A DNA stretch of 64,000 nt from Glaciecola amylolytica (GTDB lineage Bacteria > Bacteroidota > Bacteroidia > Flavobacteriales_D > Crocinitomicaceae), in the NCBI GenBank assembly GCA_003856375.1, contig CP034120.1:3839501-3903500 (forward strand), given 5' to 3'. The first letter of the stretch is position 1; every line of letters starts with the position of its first letter. The translations under genes were made by a program, and so were the position numbers. Shown piece after piece: positions 19,591 to 26,726 of the stretch. The notes beneath the pieces were generated by a model, which did no database searches, was not told the origin of the DNA, and worked only from the letters and a program-made list of their open reading frames with translations.

Positions 19591-20892
19591 ATGAAACAAT
19601 TGCCTTTTTCCAATATACATACACACGTTTTTAACAGTGAATGCGTCCCCGATAATTTCTTGCGGATTCTTCCGAACAAGACCGTGAGACGCATGCCAAA
19701 AGCGATCAAAGCCCTGCTCGACACCAAATGGTCGCGGGTGACGATTGTGGCACTTTCAAAAATTGCAGCAAAAAAAGACAGCAACAAACGAAACAGTTTC
19801 GATAAATACATCGCTTTTTTGGAAGTGGCAACCCAGCGCAAACAACTCGATGTGTTTGAACTGGAATTTGAAATCGGCAAGCAATACGATTCACAGGTCC
19901 GCATTGTGGGACTGACCATGAATATGGATTTTATGGATAATCGCACCTCCCGGCGGCAGATTACCTTCGAATCACAATTGGAAGCAGTCAAAAGCATCAA
20001 ACGCTATTATCCGACGAATTTCTTTCCCTTTCTGGGAATTGACCCAAGACATAAATCGGGGATGGATCTGGTGAATTGGTCGAAATCTTATTTCGAAACA
20101 GGCTTGCAGGCAAATGGAATGACTTTCCCGTTTTTCTCAGGGATCAAATTGTATCCGGCATTGGGATTTTTTGCCTTCGACCCGCGTCTCAACGATTTGT
20201 ACGCCTATGCGGAAACCAACCAGCTTCCGGTGATTACGCATGTCACCCGCGTTGGTTCGCAATACATCGGAACAAAAATTTCCGAACTGATTCCCGCACA
20301 GCCGGCCATGCTTCTACCAGATAATCCCTCGGAAGCAGTTCTTACCGCACAGGAAACCATTTACGCACGAATCCGGATTTACGGGGAACAAAAATGGCTG
20401 GAAGACAGTAAAATCGGGAACAACGATAAAGCCTGCGATTTGTTCAGTCATCCGGAAAATTACGTTCCGATTCTCGAAAAATTCCCGAAACTCAAAATTT
20501 GTCTGGCTCACATGGGCGGATCCAATGAAATTGTCGACAACAGCAAAAACGATCCGGATTTGCAGCAGGTTCGCCGTTTCGACAGCCAGCTGTGGTGCGA
20601 CAGAATCCGGGACATGATGGTTCGCTATCCCAATTTGTATACCGATATCTCATACACACTCGGCGATCTGGATAATCCTGAAATTCTCGCTGCCATCCTG
20701 AAATTTATGCGAACTCCCGACGACAACGGTCAGATTCTTGCGAAACGCGTGCTGTTCGGCACGGATTTTTTTATGACGGAACAGGAAAAACGCGAAAGCG
20801 ATTTGTATAAACTTGCCGTGCAGGAACTTTCCGAGTTTACGGAGTTGATCACACGTGACAATCCTGCGGAGTTTTTGAGACAGCCACTTTAG
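19591..20892 (+). CDS. Amidohydrolase-family protein
   Basis: This 433-residue protein has the metal-dependent TIM-barrel pattern of amidohydrolase_2-type enzymes: NIHTHVF at residues 8-14 (metal HxH), GIKLYPALG (the strand that usually carries a carboxylated Lys or a metal contact), ITHVTR, AHMGG (metal His), and FGTDFF near residue 392 (catalytic Asp). It is larger than most family members owing to segments around residues 30-100 and 235-290. No signal peptide, so cytosolic. Substrate unknown. It follows the membrane protein gene by 4 bases, and its own stop is followed by AT-rich sequence without a visible terminator. Confidence 0.85.
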   Translation: MKQLPFSNIHTHVFNSECVPDNFLRILPNKTVRRMPKAIKALLDTKWSRVTIVALSKIAAKKDSNKRNSFDKYIAFLEVATQRKQLDVFELEFEIGKQYDSQVRIVGLTMNMDFMDNRTSRRQITFESQLEAVKSIKRYYPTNFFPFLGIDPRHKSGMDLVNWSKSYFETGLQANGMTFPFFSGIKLYPALGFFAFDPRLNDLYAYAETNQLPVITHVTRVGSQYIGTKISELIPAQPAMLLPDNPSEAVLTAQETIYARIRIYGEQKWLEDSKIGNNDKACDLFSHPENYVPILEKFPKLKICLAHMGGSNEIVDNSKNDPDLQQVRRFDSQLWCDRIRDMMVRYPNLYTDISYTLGDLDNPEILAAILKFMRTPDDNGQILAKRVLFGTDFFMTEQEKRESDLYKLAVQELSEFTELITRDNPAEFLRQPL

Positions 20893-20895
20893 TTT

Positions 20896-21198
20896 TTACG
20901 CTAAGGAAAAGCTATCGGGAGGCAAAGAGTGCAAAGGATTTCTAGTACCAGCCTCTTTTTTATGGTTGTCTTTAATGTAAATCTTTTTGAAAGAATACGC
21001 GTGTAGTAGAATTAAGGTGATTTTATCATTTACCACGCGCAAATTTTCAGCGCTCCTGCCGGTAGCGCTTATTGTATCTATGCGAGTGCGGTAGCCGAGC
21101 CGTTTAATTTGTGCATTTGCGGAGAAAAAACTGAGTACCACCGATACCGTCGCACAGAATAAAAATCTAAGGCTTTCTCTTATTTGAAAAGCAAACAA
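20896..21198 (-). CDS. Possible small exported protein (doubtful)
   Basis: This 100-codon open frame on the minus strand has no ATG; it would start at TTG. Its N-terminus gives a credible signal peptide (LRFLFCATVSVVLSFFSANAQ) followed by a short mature part, but the last ~20 residues run into repeat-like intergenic sequence (ctaagg...gcaaagagtgcaaagg). It is nearly the only content of the 420-base gap 20893-21313. Without homologues it cannot be separated from a chance frame; the signal-peptide-like start is the sole support. Confidence 0.3.
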   Translation of the reverse strand: MFAFQIRESLRFLFCATVSVVLSFFSANAQIKRLGYRTRIDTISATGRSAENLRVVNDKITLILLHAYSFKKIYIKDNHKKEAGTRNPLHSLPPDSFSLA

Positions 21199-21241
21199 AC
21201 CTGTCTTTCTCCCATAAATAACATTTTTTTTCAGTCAAAAA

Positions 21242-21272
21242 TTGCAAAATCTAAATCAGCGATGTAATTTTG
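21242..21272 (+). promoter_or_regulatory. Promoter of the efflux operon
   Basis: -33 TTG (21242-21244), 20-base spacer, -7 TAATTTTG (21265-21272). The predicted start point (about 21279) falls at the edge of the inverted repeat that follows, the arrangement expected for an autorepressed tetR operon. Confidence 0.65.
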
Positions 21273-21279
21273 CAAAAAA

Positions 21280-21299
21280 GTTTAACCATTTAGTTAAAC
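21280..21299 (+). promoter_or_regulatory. Probable TetR operator
   Basis: Perfect inverted repeat with 7-base arms gtttaac and gttaaac around a 6-base spacer. It lies between the -7 box and the tetR ATG (15 bases downstream), so a bound dimer would block transcription of its own operon. A further attaaac half-site lies at 21306-21312. Confidence 0.68.
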
Positions 21300-21313
21300 C
21301 TTATAATTAAACT

Positions 21314-21919
21314 ATGGGATTAAAAGATTCAACGACGGAAGAAAAGATTCTCGAAGCAGCCAAAGAGGTTTTCATGAAGTACGGTCTTTACGGTGCCCGC
21401 ATGCAGGATATCGCAAATACAGCGGGAATCAACAAAGCTTTATTGCATTATTATTTCAGAAGCAAGGAAAAGCTTTTCGATTCGGTTTTTGAAAAAGCAT
21501 TGGAGAAATATTTCGCTCAAATGACTGTCATCGGAGATAAATCAATGCCGATCAAGGAACGTTTGATGCAATATGTGGATAATATCTTCACCTTTTTCAG
21601 CGAATATCCTCAAATGTCCATGTTCATCATCAAGGAGATTTCCATCAACCCTCAAATGTTTCACGAAAAGGTAAAAACTCTTAAAAATCCGAAATCTTTG
21701 CTGATTCCGATTCTTCAGGAGGCAATCGAAAACAAGGAAATTCCCCCGATTGATCCGGTCATGTTCATGGTCAATCTGCATTCACTTTGTGCTTATCCTT
21801 TTTTAGCTTCTCCGCTTTACAAGGTAGTACTGAAAAGAAACGGATACGAATGGAATGATGATTCTCAAAACAGAATCAAAGAATCCGTCAAAGAATTTAT
21901 TTCCTTCAAATTTCAATAA
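21314..21919 (+). CDS. TetR-family transcriptional repressor
   Basis: This 201-residue regulator has a classical TetR N-terminal HTH: EKILEAAKEVFMKYGLYGARMQDIANTAGINKALLHYYFRSKEKLF, residues 9-54, with the recognition helix at INKALLHYYF. The C-terminal ligand domain is unclassified. It is the first gene of an operon with TolC, HlyD and MFS genes, only 10 bases ahead of tolC, so it most likely represses this efflux system and itself through the inverted repeat at 21280-21299. The inducer is probably a transported compound (inference). Confidence 0.93.
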   Translation: MGLKDSTTEEKILEAAKEVFMKYGLYGARMQDIANTAGINKALLHYYFRSKEKLFDSVFEKALEKYFAQMTVIGDKSMPIKERLMQYVDNIFTFFSEYPQMSMFIIKEISINPQMFHEKVKTLKNPKSLLIPILQEAIENKEIPPIDPVMFMVNLHSLCAYPFLASPLYKVVLKRNGYEWNDDSQNRIKESVKEFISFKFQ

Positions 21920-21929
21920 ACATACAATT

Positions 21930-23189
21930 ATGCGCAAATTACTGACAGTACTAAGCTTTGCTTCCGTCGGAATAGGGTTCTCGCAAAACTCCATTTCGCT
22001 GGATTCCTGCATTTCCTGGTCGAAGAAAAACTACCCTCTCATCAAACAAAACGAAGTTACATTACAACAAACGGAACAAAATGAAAAGGCAATCCGCGAA
22101 AACTGGCTGCCGAAACTTTCATTCATGGGGCAGGCGACTTACAATACGGAGGTCGTGCAATTCAACTTTCCCGGAATGGATATGAAATTCCCGCACGATG
22201 CCTACATCACTTCATTGAGCTTGGAGCAGACCATTATCGACGGAGGACAAACCAAATCTCAGCACAACGTTGAAAAGTTAAATTCAGAACTGACGATTCA
22301 ACAAAATGAGGTGGAACTCTATAAATTGGTTGAACGCGTGAACCAGTTATACATCAATATCTTACTTGGACGCGAGAATTTGCGAATTCTTGAGTTGTAC
22401 AAAGAAGATCTCAGCAACCGTGCGACAAACATGAAAGCAGGTGTCGACAACGGCTTGATTCTGGCAAGTTCTTTAGATGAACTGGAAGCAGAAATTCTGA
22501 AAACAGACCAGAATATCATCGAGTCGAAATTCCAGTTGGAAGGGCTTTACAAAACATTGACCTTGTTTACCGGAAAACCAATCGATCAGGCAACTGTTCT
22601 TTCGGAAACTCCGATTGGCGGAACTGCTGCACGCATTGAAATTCAGCGCCCGGAAATGAAGATTTTCGACCTGCAATCCAAATTGCTGGATGCGCGTTTC
22701 AAGCAGATCAATGTAAACGCTATTCCGAAAGTAACCGTGGGAGCGGCCGGAAATTATGGTCGTCCCGGTCCGAACTTTATCAATCAGGAACTTCGCTTTT
22801 TCGGAAGTGCAAACCTGACGATTCGCTGGAATATCAGTTCACTTTACGGTTTGAAAAGAGAAAAAACAAAGGTTGAATTGAACAAGAGTTTGATTGATAT
22901 TCAAAAAGAAGCTTTCTTATTCAACATTGAATCTTCCCTGAATACCCAAACGGCTCAATTAAGTGCTTTGGCTCAAATGATCGAAAAAGACGATATCATT
23001 ATTGAAAAAAGACACAGCGTAACTACTACCGCTACATCTCAAATGGAAAATGGCAAGATCACAGTCGTTAATTACTTATCTCAATTAAACGCTGAACTTC
23101 AGGCAAAACTCAACAAGAAAGTTCACGAAATCAAACGCATGAATGCCATTTCAACAATCAACGCAACATCAGGTTCAATCAAATTTTAA
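21930..23189 (+). CDS. TolC-family outer membrane efflux protein
   Basis: This is the outer membrane channel of a tripartite efflux pump. The ATG at 21930 gives MRKLLTVLSFASVGIGFSQ, a good signal peptide, and a 419-residue protein; an upstream in-frame ATG would overlap tetR and add a useless leader. The mature start SISLDSCISWSKKNYPLIKQNE is the typical TolC N-terminus. Two halves with long helical coiled-coil segments follow (for example residues 105-215 and 290-400). It lies between tetR and the HlyD-type adaptor gene (9-base gap). Confidence 0.93.
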   Translation: MRKLLTVLSFASVGIGFSQNSISLDSCISWSKKNYPLIKQNEVTLQQTEQNEKAIRENWLPKLSFMGQATYNTEVVQFNFPGMDMKFPHDAYITSLSLEQTIIDGGQTKSQHNVEKLNSELTIQQNEVELYKLVERVNQLYINILLGRENLRILELYKEDLSNRATNMKAGVDNGLILASSLDELEAEILKTDQNIIESKFQLEGLYKTLTLFTGKPIDQATVLSETPIGGTAARIEIQRPEMKIFDLQSKLLDARFKQINVNAIPKVTVGAAGNYGRPGPNFINQELRFFGSANLTIRWNISSLYGLKREKTKVELNKSLIDIQKEAFLFNIESSLNTQTAQLSALAQMIEKDDIIIEKRHSVTTTATSQMENGKITVVNYLSQLNAELQAKLNKKVHEIKRMNAISTINATSGSIKF

Positions 23190-23198
23190 AACACACAA

Positions 23199-24290
23199 AT
23201 GGAAAAGACAAAGCAAAAAAAAGAAAAAGGCTCCTCTAAAAAAATGAAGTTCATTATCGGAGGAATTGTACTTGCGGTTATCATAGGAATCGTTGTTTTC
23301 ATGATGGGCGGAAATACTGAATCAACCGATAATGCTCAATTGGATGCAAACATCATTCCTGTTCGTGCAGCTATCACCGGATATGTGAAAGAAGTATTGT
23401 TCGAAGATAATCAGGAAGTGAAAAAAGGTCAGTTGCTTGTTACGATTGACGATACTGAATACAAAGCGAAAGTAGCTCAGGCTGAAGCAGCACTGGAAAA
23501 TGCGAAAGCAAATTTAAATGCGGTAAAAAGCAATGCAGCGGCTTCCAATCAAAATGCAAGCGCGGCGGTATTCTCAACTGAAAGTACTCAGGAGAATATC
23601 AATTCTGCGAAAGCGAAATTGAACAAGGCAAAGGAAGATAACAAGCGTACTAAAAACATGTTCGCTGCAAAAGCTTCAACTCAGGCTGAACTGGATAACA
23701 GCAATGCTGAATTGGAAGTGGCGCAGGCTCAATATGATTCTGCATTGAAACAGCTGAAAGTATCTCAATCTCAATCTGCAGGTGTCAGATCTCAGGCATT
23801 GGGACAACAATCCATGATTTCGTTGGCTGAAGCAATGATTCGCCAGCGTGAGGCTGAGTTGAAACTGGCGTTGACGCAATTGGATTATGCAACGATCGAA
23901 GCTCCGTGTGACGGAATCGTTTCCAAAAGAAGTATTGAAGTAGGACAATACGTTTCTACAGGTCAGGCCGTTTGTTCTGCAATCGACAATTCAAGTCTTT
24001 GGGTAAGTGCAAATTTCAAGGAAACACAATTGGAAAACATGAAGATCGGTCAACCGGTTGAAATCCATGTAGACGCTTATCCGCATATCAAATTGACCGG
24101 TAAACTGAATTCATTTGTAGGAGCAACAGGAGCAAAATTCTCTTTATTGCCTCCCGATAATGCAACCGGAAACTTTGTAAAAATCGTTCAGCGTGTTCCT
24201 GTAAAAATCACTATCGATCATTTGACAAAAGAAGAAATCAAGATTCTTTTCCCTGGATTGAGTGCATACGTATCAGTAAAAGTGAAATAA
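23199..24290 (+). CDS. HlyD/EmrA-type membrane fusion protein
   Basis: This 363-residue periplasmic adaptor links the inner-membrane pump to TolC. A Lys-rich cytosolic start is followed by a membrane anchor at about residues 16-36 (FIIGGIVLAVIIGIVVFMMGG), the first half of the biotinyl-lipoyl-like domain (IPVRAAITGYVKEVLFEDNQEVKKGQLLVTID), a long alpha-helical hairpin (about 90-225, rich in Ala/Gln/Glu), the second lipoyl half (ATIEAPCDGIVSKRSIEVGQYV) and a beta-barrel domain (WVSANFKETQLENMKIGQPV). This is the EmrA type. It is the third gene of the operon, 2 bases ahead of the MFS gene. Confidence 0.95.
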   Translation: MEKTKQKKEKGSSKKMKFIIGGIVLAVIIGIVVFMMGGNTESTDNAQLDANIIPVRAAITGYVKEVLFEDNQEVKKGQLLVTIDDTEYKAKVAQAEAALENAKANLNAVKSNAAASNQNASAAVFSTESTQENINSAKAKLNKAKEDNKRTKNMFAAKASTQAELDNSNAELEVAQAQYDSALKQLKVSQSQSAGVRSQALGQQSMISLAEAMIRQREAELKLALTQLDYATIEAPCDGIVSKRSIEVGQYVSTGQAVCSAIDNSSLWVSANFKETQLENMKIGQPVEIHVDAYPHIKLTGKLNSFVGATGAKFSLLPPDNATGNFVKIVQRVPVKITIDHLTKEEIKILFPGLSAYVSVKVK

Positions 24291-24292
24291 TT

Positions 24293-25870
24293 GTGGAGGC
24301 TTCTACTTTAAAAACCCCCATCGTATATCCGGCGGGAGCGGAAAAGTGGATTTTAGTCATTACAGCAATCAGTTGTGCCATATTAGAGCTTCTCGATACA
24401 ACCATTGTAAACGTTTCATTACGTGAAATCAGTGGTAACGTCGGAGCAACAACAACTGAAATTGCCTGGGTGGTAACAGCTTATGCCATTTCAAATGTGA
24501 TTATTATTCCGCTTACGAGTATGCTCAGCGACTTTTTCGGTCGTCGAAATTACTTCACCGGCTCTGTTGTGATCTTTACGGTAGCGTCCCTGATGTGTGG
24601 TTTATCCACCAATCTGTGGACACTCGTTTTCTGGCGTTTTATACAAGGTTTAGGTGGTGGTGGTTTGCTTTCAACAGCACAATCCATTATCATCGGAGCT
24701 TTCCCACCAGAAAAAATCTCTGTAGCAAATGCTATTTTCGGAATGGGACTGATTCTCGGACCAACCTTCGGGCCGACTCTTGGTGGATACATTACCGATA
24801 ATTTCTCCTGGCACTGGATTTTCTTCGTGAATATTCCGATTGGTATCGTAGCAACGATCTTAAGTTATACCTATGTCACCGACCGACCCGGGGCCGTCAA
24901 GCCCAGACGGATCGACTGGTGGGGGATTTTGTTCCTGGTCGTCTCCATCGGTTCGATTCAGTATGTATTGGAAGAAGGAACTGCCGAAGACTGGTTTGAA
25001 AGTCACGAAATTGTGGCGATGACCATTGTTGGTTTGGCGAGTTTGGCTGCTTTTATCATCCGGGAATTAAGTATCGACTATCCGGCGGTAAACATTCGTT
25101 TGTATAAGAATTACAACATGATCATGGGGTCGATTATGAACTTCATGCTCGGATTGATGCTTTTCGGAACGGTCTTTATCTTCCCGTTGTTTGTGCAAAT
25201 TTCGTTAGGTTGGACAGCCACACAAACCGGAATGTTCATGATTCCGGGAGCACTCTGTACGGCCGTCGCCATGCCGCTGGTTGCCAAATTACTGGGATCC
25301 GGAATGAACCCGAAAACGGTCATTCTGATGGGAATTACCATGACTTTCACCTTTGTGATGATGCTGGCTTTCTCTTCACCGGATTCATCGGAAGGCAATT
25401 TTTATCTTCCGTTCATCTTACGTGGTTTCGGAATGGCCTTCATGATGTCACCGATTTTGACACTGGCCGTTTCAGGATTAAATCCCAAAGACATGCCTCA
25501 GGCAATCGGATTGGCCAACATGATTCGTCAGTTGGGTGGATCTGTGGGAATTGCCTTAATTAATGTGTATCTGACAAACGCAAATGCCGTTGTAAGAGGA
25601 AACATGATCGGATATATCAACCAGTACAGCGAAGCTGCATCGGAGCGCATTCAAATGTTGACACAGAACTTTTTGTCGAAAGGATTTTCTTCGATTGAAG
25701 CTCAGGAAATGGCTAACAGAACAATGGACGGTCTGATGACCAAACAGCAAATGATCGTGAGCTACAACCACGGATTTTTCATGGTTGCCAGTTTGATCCT
25801 GATCTGTGTTCCGGTCGTATTCCTGATCCGCTACAAAAAAGGAGCGAAAGCCGTCGTTGCGGATCATTAA
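24293..25870 (+). CDS. DHA2-family MFS drug:H+ antiporter (EmrB/QacA-like)
   Basis: This 525-residue inner-membrane transporter has 14 predicted helices. Signature elements are LDTTIVNVSL in helix 1 (motif D1), SDFFGRRNYF in the loop after helix 2 (motif A), FWRFIQGLGGG (motif B) and GPTFGPTLGGYI (motif C, antiporters). The start is GTG at 24293, two bases after the adaptor stop. It completes an EmrAB-TolC type tripartite pump with the preceding genes. Substrates are likely hydrophobic toxicants (family inference). A stem-loop terminator follows 25 bases after the stop. Confidence 0.94.
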   Translation: MEASTLKTPIVYPAGAEKWILVITAISCAILELLDTTIVNVSLREISGNVGATTTEIAWVVTAYAISNVIIIPLTSMLSDFFGRRNYFTGSVVIFTVASLMCGLSTNLWTLVFWRFIQGLGGGGLLSTAQSIIIGAFPPEKISVANAIFGMGLILGPTFGPTLGGYITDNFSWHWIFFVNIPIGIVATILSYTYVTDRPGAVKPRRIDWWGILFLVVSIGSIQYVLEEGTAEDWFESHEIVAMTIVGLASLAAFIIRELSIDYPAVNIRLYKNYNMIMGSIMNFMLGLMLFGTVFIFPLFVQISLGWTATQTGMFMIPGALCTAVAMPLVAKLLGSGMNPKTVILMGITMTFTFVMMLAFSSPDSSEGNFYLPFILRGFGMAFMMSPILTLAVSGLNPKDMPQAIGLANMIRQLGGSVGIALINVYLTNANAVVRGNMIGYINQYSEAASERIQMLTQNFLSKGFSSIEAQEMANRTMDGLMTKQQMIVSYNHGFFMVASLILICVPVVFLIRYKKGAKAVVADH

Positions 25871-25894
25871 AATTATTGAGTTACACCCCTACGG

Positions 25895-25942
25895 AAACCT
25901 TCTTTTTCGGAACAGTAATCTGTTTGGAGAAAGAAGGTTTTT
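25895..25942 (+). terminator. Terminator of the efflux operon
   Basis: The 11-base arms aaaccttcttt (25895-25905) and aaagaaggttt (25930-25940) run into further T residues. The rest of the 310-base gap 25871-26180 is AT-rich and shows a cctccccccaac tract but no gene or clear promoter. Confidence 0.8.
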
Positions 25943-26180
25943 AGTTTGTTGAGTTGTCTGAAAATTTAGCTGATGTATTCTTTTTTTCCGCGGATCGTGC
26001 GGATGATATTAGATACGTTCATAATCTGCGTTATCAGCGAGCCATTAAAAATCACCATCATTCTTACATAAAATCCGGTTTATTTAAACCTCCCCCCAAC
26101 CCTCTGAGGAAAGCGCTTTTAAATTTTATCCAACTTTTGTTTACCTTTCACTTTTCTCAACACAACCATTAAAATCAGCA

Positions 26181-26723
26181 ATGGAGAAACCTTTTTATAA
26201 TCCTCAGGAAGTACAGAAAGAACTGTCAGTTCTCTACAAGCATTTTCCGGAGGTAAAACGCCTGCTTCGCTCTTTTGGTTGTGACGGACTGACCGCAGAA
26301 GACATTTTTCAGGAAGCATTGATCATCTATTTGAGAAAGAAAAACGATCCCAATTTCGATTTTCAACTGGCTCCGATTCATTTTATCAAGCAAACCTGTA
26401 AACTTCTTTGGTACAATGCTGCCCGAAAAGCACAAAAACAGGGAACAAGCTCATTGGAATTCGATTTGGAAGAAATCCCGGATTCCTGGATGGAAAAAGA
26501 ACTGCAATACAAACAACTTGAAACCGCTCTTTCGAAGATCGGGAAGCAATGTAAGGAGTTGCTGCATTTGTTTTATGGTTTAGGCTGGAACATGGTTGAA
26601 ATTGCCAAAAAGCTTGATTTCCGTAATGACAAAGTAGCCAAAGCACAGAAATACCGCTGCATTCAGAAAGCCAAAGATTTGGTGCAGGAAGCTCAGTTGC
26701 AGGTCGAATCAACATCTTTTTAG
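26181..26723 (+). CDS. ECF-type sigma-70 family RNA polymerase sigma factor
   Basis: This 180-residue sigma factor has regions 2 and 4 only. Region 2 includes DIFQEALIIYLRKKNDPNFD (around residues 41-60) and the W-rich helix FIKQTCKLLWYNAARKAQKQ (2.3-2.4). Region 4 is an HTH: CKELLHLFYGLGWNMVEIAKKLDFRNDKVAKAQKYRCIQK (about 119-165). It directs RNA polymerase to promoters not seen here. The gene is followed after 3 bases by a membrane anti-sigma-like protein with a cytochrome c domain, its likely cognate regulator. The predicted region 4 spacing is complete, so it should be active when released. Confidence 0.9.
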   Translation: MEKPFYNPQEVQKELSVLYKHFPEVKRLLRSFGCDGLTAEDIFQEALIIYLRKKNDPNFDFQLAPIHFIKQTCKLLWYNAARKAQKQGTSSLEFDLEEIPDSWMEKELQYKQLETALSKIGKQCKELLHLFYGLGWNMVEIAKKLDFRNDKVAKAQKYRCIQKAKDLVQEAQLQVESTSF

Positions 26724-26726
26724 GTC

